Shown: positions 22,540 through 35,702, numbered from the stretch's first letter. The stretch: DNA of 64,000 nucleotides from Cadophora sp. MPI-SDFR-AT-0126 (GCA_020747065.1 JAGMVK010000010.1:248001-312000); one strand, 5' to 3'. Made by a program: numbers and translations. The notes: generated by a model not told the origin, from the sequence alone.

Positions 22540-23337
22540 ATGTCTGCGACACTTTTCCGTACGAGCACAGCAGCTCGCTCTGCCCTTCGAGCTGGAGCTT
22601 CCAAGAAAGCTGCAGCTATGGCAAGCACCAGCTTCGTCCGTGGCAAAGCTACCCTCCCAGATCTGCCATGTATGGATATCCCTTTTACTCTTTCAATTGA
22701 AGCTATGCACTGACGAGTATTGGCAGACGACTATGGTGCGTTGGAACCCTCCATCTCCGGCAAGATCATGGAGCTCCACCACAAGAACCACCACCAAACC
22801 TACGTCAACAGCTTCAACGCCGCAACCGAGCAACTCCAGGCCGCCGAGCAGAAGCAAGACATCGCCGCACAGATTGCTCTTCAGCCGTTGATCAACTTCC
22901 ACGGAGGCGGACATATCAACCATACCTTGTTCTGGGAGAATCTCGCTCCAAGCAAGAATGGAGGAGGTGGTGAGCCAACTGGAGCTTTGAAGGTATGCTT
23001 GGTGCCCCCAATCATACAAGTTCTTGACTGACGGGTGATATAGACGGCAATCGATTCCAGCTACGGCGACTTCTCTTCCTTCAAGACTAAGTTCAACACT
23101 GCACTCGCAGGCATTCAGGGCAGCGGATGGGCATGGCTCGTCAAGGACAACGAGACTGGACAGGTCCAGATCCGCACATATGCCAACCAGGACCCGGTTG
23201 TTGGAAAGTACACGCCATTGTTGGGTGTTGATGCTTGGGAGCATGCATACTACCTTCAATACCAGAACAGAAAGGCTGAGTACTTCAGTGCTATTTGGGA
23301 TGTCATCAACTGGAAGGCGGTCCAGGGACGCTTGTAG
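22540..23337 (+). CDS. sod2: superoxide dismutase [Mn], mitochondrial
   Basis: Three exons, 22540-22669, 22727-22992 and 23044-23337, give 229 residues; introns are 57 and 51 bp. The first ~35 residues are rich in Arg, Ala and Ser with no acids, a typical mitochondrial presequence. Metal ligands are visible as His61 ([11 protein letters not shown]), His109 ([11 protein letters not shown]), Asp195 and His199 ([13 protein letters not shown]). The Gly/Gln pattern (FHGGGHINH) and the [11 protein letters not shown] signature fit the manganese type. It converts superoxide to hydrogen peroxide in the matrix. The ATG at 22540 is the first in-frame one; the frame upstream has only a TTG. Length is as expected for a mitochondrial Mn-SOD precursor. 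Confidence 0.95.
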
Positions 23338-25189
23338 GTGGCATTGAGGGAATTGTACAATAGTTGCGTGGCGCGTTGATGCGTTGATGCGTTGATGCGT
23401 TGATGAGAGTTATGAAATCTTGTTAAGCTCACGAAGCGGATCGTAAGTGTGTACTTTTGGAGCACAGACTCTTTCCAAGTCTTGTGGTTACAGCCTAGTG
23501 GCTACATACAACGCGTTACAATCCTGCTCGTAGATTTTGTTCTAGGTCACTTCACATGTTATCTTGCACTTTCGTTGCCAGCTGTGTGCACATTTTTAAT
23601 CACTGTCAATGGCTCTGTGTGCCTACTTGATCGCCTATTTGATCCGGGTCGGTTCTCAGGCCTGAGAAGCAGGAAGGGAATACTGTGAGAACCACGAGGA
23701 GTGCCAGTATTGAAAAGATGCAGTACAATGTACAGTACTAAAATATGCGATCTGCCTGCAACGGCGTGCTGTCCAGGCCACACGTGCGGAGTGCCTGGAT
23801 GCAGGAAGGCTTGCCTTCCTCAACTCTTGATGCGAGTTGATAGTTATTTTCGATGTGCTCAATGTGAGTGCCAGGCCCAAGAACGAATAGACAGAGCCAT
23901 ACTGAAGACTGGTAGGCGACGCAAGTTGTTGAGCGTGGACGAAAGCAGGCGACATAGTATGAGTAGCTGGCAATTCATCAACGTTGTGCCGGCATGAGTT
24001 CAGGACTATGCATCTTAGAAGCCATAGGAAGCAACACCTGGAATTTTGTTGTCTCTGACGATCATCTGGACAGAACGCGGTGTTTATCTTTCAGTTTGAA
24101 ATAGAGGAACAATTACTGTTCGCGTCGCCAACTATCTGGGTCGTCAAGTATCTGGTGCATCTCGTTTACCCGTCGCTAATGTGGAAAATCTCAGTCTTAT
24201 CAGAAATAAATGTCTTGTCCTCTTCGGCATTTACTATCACGTCACACTTCCGTAGGACTTTCCTCTCGCATTTGCCTCTGAAAGGTTTTCTCGCGTGGTG
24301 ATCGAGTAAGTCATTCGTCGAAACGAGCGAGGACTTAGTCGCTAGTCAATAGCGAACCTCATTCTTCTCAGCAATTTACCAATCACATCCAGATTTACTC
24401 ATGAATTCCACACGGAGTCGTTGACAACTAGACGGCATTCTACTCCAGAAAAACAGTACATTCTAGGAATGAAATGAAATGGTTGCGCAGGTCAGTAGAT
24501 CAGCAGGTAATGTGAGTGGTGGCAGCTATCCTAGATATCCTTACCAAGTCAAGACATACCTCCGCACCGGTACTTTGTTACTGCATCGAAATCGCTATCC
24601 TATTCCAGCTTTCAGCATGGACCTCAAAACCCCAATTCTTTATCAATCCAGCCCTTCCAGTTCTCTTGGCGCATCCCCTCCCGCTTCCGAGACCCAATTC
24701 GGGCAGGGCCCAGCTCGCCTAGAGCATCTAGAATCAACAAGCGCCCGCCATCAGCTGTCCATCGTGCGCCACGACCAAAACTTGAAGCAGCGAAATGCCA
24801 TCCAGCCAGCTCCAGATGTGAAAACGCATCTTCTTAGCCCTCAGCTGCAGAATGTAAATTCGACTATCTTTGCCTAAGTCGTATCCTTATCTGCCACTTT
24901 TGGCATTCAGTATTGCGCTACCTCTTCCGATGGGACAATGCTGATGTGCAATTGGTTCGTCGGGAGCGGCTAGTGTGCGGAAGGGACGTCTCGATACCTC
25001 AAGCCACGCGGATGGACACTTTTGCTAAGAAAGTGTGCTTCGAGATTTTGGTCCTTATGCTTTGCGGAAGATGGGGTCAACGTGCAGATATATAGGACGG
25101 CCGTGCCTACGAGTCTTGTTACCTGTTCTTGATTCTCGTTCCACTATCTCCGGTGAAGCTACAAGGACACCTCCCAGGTGCATCTCAAA
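23338..25189. other. 1.85 kb intergenic region
   Basis: Contains a short octamer tandem array at 23370-23405. Open frames at 23701-23997 and 24479-24877 have no domain or signal that I can support. Confidence 0.45.
23370..23405. repeat. octamer tandem array (GCGTTGAT)
   Basis: Four consecutive GCGTTGAT units just after the Mn-SOD stop codon. Confidence 0.85.
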
Positions 25190-27195
25190 ATGTCGACCAC
25201 ATCCGAGGAAGCCAACAAAACTACACGAGCACCTGTCGTAGAAGCTGTCGAGCTCCACGATTTGCCAACATCCAATGACGATGGCAATTCCATGCAGAAG
25301 TCCGAAAATTGGGAGCCAGGTTTCTGGAAACGATTTCCTTGAATGGGTTTCGGCTGTTTGTTTACTGCCATCCTGATCACCGTTGCTGAGATCATTGTCC
25401 TGATCATGTCCGACGGAAAATCTGTCTCGGAGTGGACTGTCAGGGGGAAGAGTGTGGCTCCCAATGTTATACTTTCAGTTCTCAATAGCGTATGTACAAT
25501 TACTCGCCTACCTTTCTCGGCATCTACAACTGACTTCCATGAAGTGCGCTGGTGTATGCTTCGCCATCGCCGTTGCTCAAGGAATCGCCATCTCATGGTG
25601 GAGAAAGGCTATGCAAGGAGCGACGATCAAGGATTTACATAACACATGGTCATTTGGCAGTAGCATCTCAGCTATCGTCCTCAACCTCAAATATTTCAAC
25701 CTGGCAGCTTTGGCGGCTGTAGTTACGAAACTCACCATCGTGGATGGCGTCCTATTCCAAAGATCAACGACCACATATGTTGCCTTGGGATTGCCGCATG
25801 ATCACAGCATTACGACCTTCCCTACAAAGCACATGCCCTATACGGCGAGATTGAATCGATTCGGGAACGATACTGGTAAGTACAGCCGGACATCCACACC
25901 CATGCTCAATCAATGAATGATGTCTGACGGGAGGAGCAGATTTCTTGCCGTATGAATATACATACGATATTGAAACCTGGCTTTCCTCTGCCTATGGAAG
26001 TGTTTACTCTTCCTATGGCTTCACAGACTGCAACGGTATCTGTGGAGTCAACGCACCCAATCCAGGCTACACTGCAACGTGCGACTGGACACAGGAGGAC
26101 GTAGATTTCATTGCTGATCTGAACTTCGGCAATGTCACGAACACGACACAGCCACAAGCCATAGAGACGGATCTGCTGAGTGTCAATTTCACACTCAACT
26201 TCGCTACACCAGAGAAAAACTACACTTGGATCGGCGTCAACATGGTCAACTACATTCCACTTGATCTCAATACCACAAACACGACTTCGCGGTGTCCAGC
26301 ACAACTCTACAGAACACAGTGCGAGTTGAGACAGTCGATCATCAACTATCCAGTCTACATGCAATTCAGCAACCAGTCGACAACCCTCAGATACGACACT
26401 GTTTCCAAGGTAGATGTCTATCTCGGCGGTCTCAGCAAGTTCAACGGTACCCGCGACGACTTAAAAGACTTCGACTACAAGCTGGGCCAACTCCCCGGTT
26501 TCGATTGGATCTCAGACGTCGTAACCAACAACAAGACACCTGGTCCTCTCTCCTACACCACAAACGGCGGCATCTACCAAGCCCTCAAAGACCGCTACAC
26601 CTCCCGCGCCTACCTCACAACACACACCAACGACAGCTCATCGTGGTCCGTCTCCCTCTCAGGCCAAGAAGCCGCCCTCCTAGCAAACAACGAGTTCCCC
26701 CCCGTAAACGACAACAACTGCCCCTTCCGATACGACGACCCGATGCAGCAGATCATGCCTGGCCTGAACACACTGACATTCATCGTCTCCGACGACCTGT
26801 ACAACCGCGCCAACTGGACCGACAACGCCTTCACCGACGCCGAAGCCGACGCGTACTGGGACAACAGCGCCGTCAACGTCACCGCCGCCGAATTTCTCAC
26901 CGAAGTCCACTACAGCACCAACTACCACTTCATGTTCGGCGCGCTGGCATCAACTTTGTTCTGTGCTTGCTTGGTGTTACCTGTGTATTGGGGATTCTGG
27001 CAACTGGGCAGGAAGGTGAGCTTGAATCCGATTGAGATTGCGAATGCGTTCCAGGCGCCCATGCTGGCGGAGGCGGTGCCGAAGAGTGGACATGCGGATG
27101 ATGTGGTGAAGGTTGCGGGCAAGAGACAGGTTGTTTATGGGCAGTTTGGGGATGAGGAGAATGGGCCGACGAGGAGGTTTGTGGTTCCGCAGTGA
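25190..27195 (+). CDS. multi-pass membrane glycoprotein, N-tail interrupted by TGA
   Basis: Exons 25190-25489, 25545-25875 and 25940-27195 join in phase (introns 55 and 64 bp). The first exon carries an in-frame TGA at 25340-25342, after a 50-residue cytosolic tail ending EPGFWKRFP and directly before ATG GGT. The rest is fully open. Hydrophobic segments are seen right after the stop (FGCLFTAILITVAEIIVLIM), at the exon 1/2 join (AGVCFAIAVAQGIAISWW), in NLAALAAVVTKLTIVDGVLF, and near the C-terminus (FGALASTLFCACLVLPVYW). Between the last two is a ~350-residue extracytoplasmic domain with many N-x-S/T sites and paired Cys. I recognise it as one of the large fungal plasma-membrane protein families of unknown function, with the marker IKDLHNTWSFGSS. 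If ATG 25343 is used, the protein is intact minus its tail. Confidence 0.65.
25340..25342 (+). other. in-frame TGA in the membrane-protein gene
   Basis: Read in frame from ATG 25190. The next codon is ATG, and no GT-AG pair around it would remove the stop without cutting into the first membrane segment. TGG to TGA is the simplest origin. Confidence 0.75.
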
Positions 27196-29127
27196 GTGAG
27201 GGGGAATAGGAATGGGGAGGGGATGGTTTATGCTGTATGTTGAGATGACAATAATGATAATATGAATGTGAATACAAATATGATACTTTACCCTACACCA
27301 GAATCAGTCCGTATCAAAGAATATGCATTCTCATACATTGTCAAGCGGAGGAGGAAATGCACAGCTCACAGCTCACAGCTCACAGCTCACAGCTCACAGC
27401 TCACATCCCGCAGTCTACTTCTCACGCCTGACAGACAGCACACCCCTCGAAAACCAAGCCAAGCTCCAAAGTATCAAACCTTATCACTGATTTATTCCAC
27501 CCACCGACATAAATATACATCCGCACTCCACTCTCCATACCACACATTCAGCCATGCCATTCAATGCAATACAGATTATAGCTCTCACTCTTACTCCAGC
27601 TATGGACAGCTAAGGATTCATATGAATTCAACTGCAGCAGCCAGCAGCCTCACTATCTGAGGATCATCCTGATTGAGGTATCCGGTATCTTCAGATGTCG
27701 ATCTCTTTGCATGAGTCGCATCGCATGGCATGGCGTGGTAAAGAATAGCATAGAATGGTATGCATGGCGTGGGGTAGGGGAGAAATGTCAAGAATGGAAT
27801 ATATATCTAGATACCCGTTGTAGCCGCGTTGTCATGATATGTACGATATGCGGCAGGCTATGGTCTTGGTGTTGTGTGGACCCTGCTCGTTGGGATGTTG
27901 AGTCGAGTGGGGTGGGGTGGGGTTGTTGTGGTGGAGAGTGGGGTGAGTGTGGAGGGGAAGGGTCGGTACCTCGAGACGAGAGAGAGAGAGGGTTTGCATG
28001 TGATAGAGGCTTGGGGACAGAATTAATTCTACGTAGACATTTAAGTTTTTTCCAGGGTTTATTTTTCAAGTGTGCGTTCCACTGCTTGGGTTTATGGGGT
28101 GTCGTCACAATGTAGTTAGTTATTCAGGTGTTGAGGTCATGACATGGAAGTGGCGAGGAAGCACAGCGATGAGACGATGATGAAGATGGAAGTAGGTCAT
28201 CAATGGTATGTAAATTCAGGGTATCAGTCTTGCGCTCGTACGCCATGAAAGAAAGTGCAAATGGAAGGAAAATCAAAGGGATATAGAAATCAAGACATGA
28301 TGTCTCCATGCCATGCCGAAACGCCTTCCTCTCCAATGCAAAACCTGTCTCTCTGTCCCCACGTCTCTGTATCTCCAATCAGATCATATCATCATAGCCC
28401 AAACTCCAAATCCCATGCCAACAGAATAACTGTCATGCCAATGCAATGCGCGAATCCCCAAGAAATCCTGATCTCATCTTACAACCATCTCATGTTCGCT
28501 CTTCGCCAAGACTGCACTCACCCGCCTCTCCGATGATCCGCCAGAAAAACCGGAGAACGCCGCCTGCATCAAATTCCTTAGCCTTGGCAAACAACCTCGC
28601 ACCAAGAAAAAACTCCCGTGTCGGCTATCGGCTGTCAACTCTCTTCAACCAGTGACGTCTTGTATCCACAAAACGCAGCGATCATCATTCATCGACATCG
28701 AGACCAAATATGGTAATCCGATGCGCTGCATCTGCTTTACCGTTTTCCTGGAATTGTTTCTTCCCGTTTTCGTTTTCGCCATTGCTGATCATCTGGACGT
28801 TTCGAAGCAGATGCAGATGCGTCATTGAAGATTTGACTTTGCAATGATGTGATGACTTCGTGGAGGCGAAAAAACCGCTTGCCGGAAGGAAAACTTGTTT
28901 TTGTTTGGGTTTGAGTTTGATTTCGGTTCGAGGCGAGTGATGCGCGCATGTCTCCCGACTGCTGACTCGGGATATCGTGATCGGAGCGATCACTTCCTGA
29001 CATCGTGACACTTTGGCTTCCACTACGTACTGGTGTCGCTACCAAATCGGTATTCCGTAAAGACCGGCCCGAATATGAATGATGATGGAATTTTCAGGAA
29101 GGCAAAAAAATTGAAAGTGAGAGACTT
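27196..29127. other. 1.9 kb intergenic region
   Basis: Contains a CACAGCT heptamer array at 27358-27404. Minus-strand frames at 28685-29045 overlap in two phases with repetitive Gln/Thr/Lys content and no domain. No supported gene. Confidence 0.45.
27358..27404. repeat. heptamer tandem array (CACAGCT)
   Basis: About six consecutive CACAGCT units just downstream of the membrane-protein gene. Confidence 0.85.
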
Positions 29128-29527
29128 TCAGTGTTTGCTCTGGCGACTGCGACCGCGGGACTGTGAGGTTGTTAGATTTTTAGTTCATAATATATCTTCA
29201 TTGCTTGAAATGCAGCAGCAATATGTAATAACCAGCTTAATGAATAATGGAGAGAGAGAAACTCACAAATTGATCACTATACACCACGTGATGTTCAGCC
29301 TGCCACCTATTCTCCTCATACAGCATATTCAACGGCTTCCCATCAAACATTAGATCCGCATCGTCGATGGTGTATGGCTCCTTCCAGAGTTCCTGGGCCT
29401 GGAGATCAGTGCTTTTGTTTGAGGTGGAGGATTTGGCGTGTTGGTGGTTGTCGTCGATGACTAGGTAGTATTTCTGCTTTTCGGCTTGCAGACGACTTGA
29501 TGTTGAGGTGGAGGTTTTGGAAGGCAT
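29128..29527 (-). CDS. small hypothetical protein with YTIDDADLMFDGKPL motif
   Basis: Proposed exons 29267-29527 and 29128-29160 give 97 residues; the 106 bp intron has GTGAGT and CACAG ends. The N-terminal part is Ser/Thr-rich and the core reads QKYYLVIDDNHQHAKS, then ELWKEPYTIDDADLMFDGKP and LNMLYEEN. This looks conserved in style (short Ser-rich head, acidic core, then a Gly/Arg/Ser-rich SRGRSRQ tail after the splice), but I cannot name a family. No membrane segment or signal peptide. The first exon frame is well supported; the second is chosen only because it gives an RGRSR tail and a stop soon after. Confidence 0.5.
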
Positions 29528-32500
29528 ATTGATGTATTATATTTGGTTTGCGCTGGTATGTGAAGATTTGTTTCGTTTGGTAGACTTCACGTTCCGAGAA
29601 TTTTGTGAATAGATGAGGAAGAGGAGGACAAGAATAAATGTGGGTTGAGGCTTTGTTATGTATGATAAAATAGGTGGGTAGGTTCTGTTGTAGGCAAACA
29701 GGCAGCTGAGCAAGGCTGGGCTGGGCTGGGTCGTGTCTGGGTCGGGCTGATGTGTTGTTGGGCTCGGCGTGGGTTGGGGATGAATGCGATCGATACGTGG
29801 TTTGTTGACCTTCCACTTCTGTAGCCTTGCCCGGGCGTATTATAATGCAATGCAGAGTAATGTAATGTAATGCGATGCAACGTAATAAATCTAATCTCGA
29901 TCTGATCGTATGTGCAAAAATTTCGAAATCGTGAAATCATAAGATTGTGAGGTGCGAAGCACGACATCCTTATATCTTTCTCCCCTTGGCCTCGTTGCCT
30001 TCCTTTACGAGTAATACCATACCATGCCCAGCCCCAACCCTGTCATGCTGCTCAGTCACTCATGTCATGTCATGACCGCAACTTACTTGCCTGCTCCACC
30101 GCTTTCCTTTCCGCTTCGATACGCCACATCCCGACTCTTTCCCTGTACCGGAAAGTCAAATGTTTCATGGGCAGCTCTCTTTGGCAGGCAAGCCCTACGG
30201 ACGGATTTACGAGGGGTAGCGAATCGAAGGCCTGAGACGGATGTTCAGCACGTCGATCATGCTGCCGACCGCGATCATTCCGTCCGGGCTGAGTCAAGAC
30301 CCTTAATCGGTGAGTGTCGGATGCGCATCTGCGCGAATCAATACACTGGAACTACGGTGTGTATCTTGTCTGTAGGGTTAAAGCTCGGCATCGGCGCTTC
30401 TCCGACTCACCTCCCTTTCCAGGAGAGCGGTATCAGTATACTAATCTTTATGGTATGGAATCCTGGCCTCGCGAAAGTGGAAGCTCAAGCTCGTCACATT
30501 CCGTGGGTTGTTGTCGTAGGATAGTGGGATGCTGCTTGTTGATTCGTTTGAGGGTCGACGGCGTGAATCGTGTGACTGGCTGCTGCGTCTGGACACGAAT
30601 CGCCATTCCCACGTCCTCTCTTGGTCTGGTGCGTGGTGTTGTGGTGGTGCGAGTATCGCGCCTGGAACAATATCACGACCTTGACCCCGATCTCGACCTT
30701 GAGGCCCTTGACACGACCATGTGGTCCTCAACTGTTTGTTGTTCTTGAAGTGGTCGCGATGGGTCAACGGATGCAGCTGACGATGCAGGCAGCCTCAGCT
30801 GGTGGTGGTGTATTGGACAGCTGATTGTCGGCTTACCATACGTGAATCTAGATTGGAGATGTCCGATGCTGAGATGGTGGGTAGTATTTACTTTCCTATT
30901 TCGCGACGCCTTTCATTACTGGTTATGTTGTCAGCCTGCAAAGTCAGCATCATCTGCAAGTCAGTCACCGCCCAATTCAATAGTCCTTCTCTCCGGCATT
31001 CTCGCCAACCCCGCCATCCATCCGTGTGGCTGAAAAGTCGAGGTGCAAATTGGTGATTATCCCGCCGAGGTCCGTGATGGCCACATGGGAACATGGATGG
31101 CTTTCTGTGGGGTGCAGCAAGGGCTAACCTCGATATACCTCAACGGCTATATTAAAATGAAGCATCCGCCTTGCTCTGTCTGGTTTCTGATAGACGACAG
31201 TTCATGTCATAAGTGTCGTGGAGGGGTCATGCTGTGATATGGCGGGGTAGTATTCACATGTACAGATGAGATGAGATTAGAAGATGATGCGATGTGAGAG
31301 CGAAGACGAGTATGATTCTGCAGTAGTTTTCATTTACTTGTACGACCTTTTCGATCCTAGTTCTATTTCAGTGTCATTTCTGACTCCAATGATATGCGAT
31401 GCACCGTGGATCCCGCACTGGGGTGGCGGGCTCAGTGAGCGGGGTTCAGAAGAATGCCCGCTTGTGCTTGTTGCTTACCATCTATGCGAACCCGCGTGAA
31501 TTTCGAACGGGACGGCACGACGAATATGATACGGTATGAACAGGAAGCTACGGGTTCTCATGGACTGACTTCGCGAAGGTGCTGGTGGGTCGCATCGATT
31601 TCTTCGGGATCTTGGGCAGGAACCTCTTTGGCTGTGGTTTCACTTTCAACCATGGAATACTAACACTCACCATGTTATCTCTTCAGTTCAGCAGATAGAT
31701 CTGCACACATCTCAGTATGGATTTCACTCTCTGTTCCTCCCTCCCTTCTCCCTTACCCCAGCTCAAAAGGCTTTGCTCCTCCTTGATCACGTGGTCTATT
31801 TGATGACCGATTGACTTGCACTTTGGAGTTTTGGAGCATTGAGGTTTCTGGGAAGTTTCAGCATCTGCATTTATGCTACGATCTCATTGATTGCCTGAGG
31901 ACCATCTCATCCCAATTGTATTACACTATCATTACGTTTCTCCTTCGTAATGTGGCTTCTCCTGAAGCCTCCACCCCTTTCTAAACAACCACATCACACT
32001 CCATCTCCACGTGTCCTGCACAACACAAGGCTGCATAACCTCAAACCATCCCCTCCAACAATCAAACCTTCTCAAACAAAAGTATCTGCACATAGAACAT
32101 TCCGGAATGGCGTCTCTCTCCGTCATCCAGCTTTGCAACAAGGAAACGTGCAAATAGAGTTCGTATCTGCCGGTTCGCACGATTCAGGAGCGTTTTAAGT
32201 ACGCCATCGTGCTGCAGGGTGGAAGTTTAAAAGGCGAGAGCTTGCCCAGTTTTCGGGATTACTTCGCAGGCAAGAAGAGTTGAGTTTGGAGTAAACTTCA
32301 GTCGCTTCTGTAAACCGCTAATCATATTATGCATGTCTACTTTGCATTAGGTTGTTGGTAGAAACTTAACGCCTCAACCTGTATCTAATTAGTGGACGGC
32401 GGCGACGTGACGCTATTGATTTGATAGCGGCAGTTGCAATCGGGTATTGTGACCCTTCAGATTGATGATCTTTTGCTGCATTGTCCTTAGTTCTTGGAGT

Positions 32501-33326
32501 TTAGCAATGAAAATACCGCAAAAGTTCAAAGCTCTTGCATGCTTTGTCTCTGCTGAGAGCCTGATTGTCCAACGCCAACAGCACTATTGCTTCTGTCCAC
32601 TTTCGGGGAGTTCTGCCTAAGCGAGCCAGTCAGTGGCCCACCCAATCGTTCGGCTGATCGCCACCAGGGTTTCCCCCTGATTTTTACTCCTCCCCCACAA
32701 AATTATATGCCCGTGCCCACGGAGAACAAATCCGCCTGGCAAACTCCCACAAATCAGAGCTGCCCATGAGCCCGTCTCGCGCCAGTTTCACGATTCACGT
32801 CTCCCTCTCTATTGGGCCCGAAAGGTGAACAATGCGTCCATGCTTCCCACATACGGGACTTCCCAGACTCCTCACGATCAGAAACAGCCTCTCGCTCCGA
32901 GAACCCCACCAATAGTGCCCAGTATCATGGATGTGGTTTCATGCGAGGCAGCGGGGGTTTCCCATGTTCCTGGGCAGGAACGTTAGGAACTGTTAGGGAA
33001 CATGCAGACTATCGTCGGCGATGAGACCGGAAACGGTTTGAGCACCATCAACGAACGTTCATCCGTCCTCGCTTCCCGAACTCTATGTGCAGATTGCACG
33101 TTTGTCTTGGCTTGTATATGTTCCAGACGATATCCCCACCGAGCTTCCGAGCTGCTGTTCCTGTCTTGTTTCCCTCCCCTGCGAACCCAACTCCACGGTT
33201 ATTCTCGAATATCGGAATCATTTGCTTTTTGCGGAGAGGAAACCCTGCTCGATCGATCTGCTGTCATCTTTGGCATGCGAACGAAGATCTTCACTCAACT
33301 ATGAGTGCTGCGCCTGATTGAAGAAG
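29528..33326. other. 3.8 kb intergenic region
   Basis: Holds many overlapping short frames on both strands with no domain, signal or splice-compatible extension. It includes ATG/AATG-rich stretches around 29.84-29.89 kb. I see no supported gene or RNA. Confidence 0.45.
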
Positions 33327-35286
33327 ATGAAGATAAAGCAGGTGTTCTTCGCGCTGGCCTCTGTGGCAGCGGCCTTGCCATTTACGCTGGCCGTAAAGAA
33401 TTCGACGGAAGCATTTGCTTTGTTGACGAAATTACCTCAATGCGCGGTCAGTTCCTCAATTCATGAAGAGCTTTAGGAATTCCGTTGCTGATGTTGATCC
33501 AGCTTACCTGTCTTGTTAACTCGGTTGCGAACTCTACATGTGCTCCGACTGATACTGCCTGCGTTTGTTCAAACGTCAATCTGAATGCTGCTGTTTCGAT
33601 TTGCGTTCAATCGACCTGTACCATCAAGCAATCTCTTAGTATGCAATTCGTCCAGGTGACTTTGCAGTGGCTAATATCCAACAGCAACTCTTAATATTAC
33701 CCATACAGTATGCGAGGATCCCATCAGGGACAGGAGGACCTTCTACAACACCTTGAGCAACGTCTTCGGTGTTTCATCGGGAGTCGCGGTGGTGCTGAGG
33801 TTTTATTCTCGGTGGAAGTCTGCGCAGGAGTTCTGGTATGATGAGTAAGTTGAACTTTCTCTTCTCTCAATTTTAGCTCTGGTCAACCTGCGACACGACG
33901 TTCTCATGTGCGAAAATCAGGAATTGTCTGGTGTTTATCTTCCATAATACATTACTGACCTTGAGATTTTTCACAGTTATTCCATCATTGCCGTTATGGT
34001 CAGTGATTGCCATCACAAGAAACTGAGCAAATATTAACATGTTCCAGGTTCTTGGGATCCCGAGTTCCGTTATGAATGTCCAAGGCTGTATGTCTATCAA
34101 TTTGCATGTCGAAGATCTTCCTAATAAACAACAGTGACTTATAATGGCCTCGGTCTCGACATCTGGCGAGTTGGCTTCCGCCAAATAACAGACTTCATTC
34201 ATGTACTTTTCATTTCCATTCACACTGTCCTATTTCTCTGACGCATAACCAGGTATTCTTCGCCATGGAAATCCTCTACTTCTCCCAAATTGGCGCAGTC
34301 AAACTCGCCATCCTCTTCTTCTATCTCCGCCTCTTCCCCGGTCCCAACATCCGCCGATGGATCTGGGGAACCATAACATTCAACACGATCTTCACACTGC
34401 TCTTCATCTTAATCGCACTATTCCAGTGTGCGCCGATACGCTTCTACTGGAAAAGATGGGATAATGAACATAAGGGGAAATGTATGAATGTCAATGCACT
34501 GGCGTGGGCGAACGCTGCGATCAGTATTGCGCTTGATATTTGGATGTTGGCGTTGCCGATGACACAGTTGGTGAATTTGAATTTGCATTGGAAGAAGAAA
34601 ATTAGTGTTGCGGCGATGTTTGGGGTTGGTGCTTTGTGAGCAGCCTTTCCACCCCTCCTCTCTCCACTTTTACAATCTGTACCCTCACACAAGCACATTA
34701 ACTAACATCTTGAAGTGTCACCATAGTCAGCATAATCCGCCTCCAGTCCCTCGTCAAATTCTCCAACACCATAAACCCAACCTGTAAGCCCCTCCCTCCC
34801 CCAATCATCTCTAATCCATCTTTCTCTTGTTCACTTCTAAGCTAACTTGAATTAGGGGATTACATAGCCGTAGGTTACTGGTCCACAATCGAAATCAATG
34901 TCGGCATAATCTGCGCCTGCATGCCCAGCATCAGGCTCCTCCTTCTACAGGCCTTCCCTCGCTTCATGGGCACCACAAAGGACCGTTCCTACGTCTACAG
35001 CCATAACCGCAGCGGAGCCAACCAGAAGACTCCAATATCGGCCTCAGGGGGCTCAAAAGGCGGCAGTAGTGGTAGTGGGAGTGCGAATCGCAGTCGCCTT
35101 GGTGGCGGCGTGACGCTGTCGTCGAAAAGCCCGAATGATGAGGAAGAGGTGAGGACGAGCACGTTGGAATTGGTTAGGATAGGGAGTAAGAGGGATGGTG
35201 AGGGAGACGGAGGTGAGAATGTGGGAATGGGGATTGGGATGGAGCCGGATCATGAGAGAAGGGTTCGTCAGGGGAATTGGGTTTGA
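33327..35286 (+). CDS. CFEM-domain PTH11-like seven-transmembrane receptor
   Basis: Nine exons (33327-33446, 33503-33638, 33685-33844, 33977-33998, 34048-34087, 34135-34202, 34253-34635, 34716-34783, 34856-35286) close in phase to 475 residues; introns are 46-132 bp. Residues 1-22 form a signal peptide. The CFEM module shows its eight cysteines at 39, 43, 53, 60, 62, 74, 79 and 95. It is followed by seven hydrophobic segments, with the PTH11 markers YNGLGLDIWRVG, FAMEILYFSQIGAVKLAILFF, FQCAPIRFYW, ALAWANAAISIALDIWMLALP and YWSTIEINVGIICACMPSIR. The tail is Ser/Gly- then Glu-rich and cytosolic. In Magnaporthe, PTH11 senses host surface cues upstream of cAMP signalling; here the ligand is unknown. 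Exons 4-6 are unusually small (22, 40 and 68 nt). Confidence 0.9.
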
Positions 35287-35702
35287 ACTTGAGATTACTG
35301 AGCGTGCATTTAGCGAGATGTCTTGTTTACTTGCATGTAGCATAGTACCTGCTAAAAGCGTGCGCTTCTGTAATTATGGCTGTACATGTAAGCCGTGCAT
35401 AATTGTTAATGAGTTACGAGTCCTATGACCATAGGTTCTGTGTCTTCTTGTTTCGTATGTGGCGAGTGCTTTATCCGTGGAATGGCCTCAGTGGTCTGCC
35501 CCCGTTTCATCGTTGATGGGTGGTTGCTTCCTTGACTGGTCTTCGAATCTAGGTTTCAATCCTCAGATTCTCATGCACCAGTCTAATCACAGGCACAAAA
35601 TTACTTGAAGCAGCAACAAAGAATAGCTCATGCATTCATGGCAGGCATTTGCAATTTATTTTTTCGACTTCCAACTTCATCTCCCACCACTTCCACCCTC
35701 TC
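35287..35702. other. convergent intergenic region
   Basis: 416 bp between the 3' ends of the receptor gene and the Cys-tail gene. No gene seen. Confidence 0.5.

Noticed and set aside
26292..27035. 247-codon + strand ORF rich in Arg, His and Gln
   Set aside because: Shadow of the membrane glycoprotein frame.
29840..29890. Possible (AATGT/AATGC) satellite
   Set aside because: Only a short run of irregular units.
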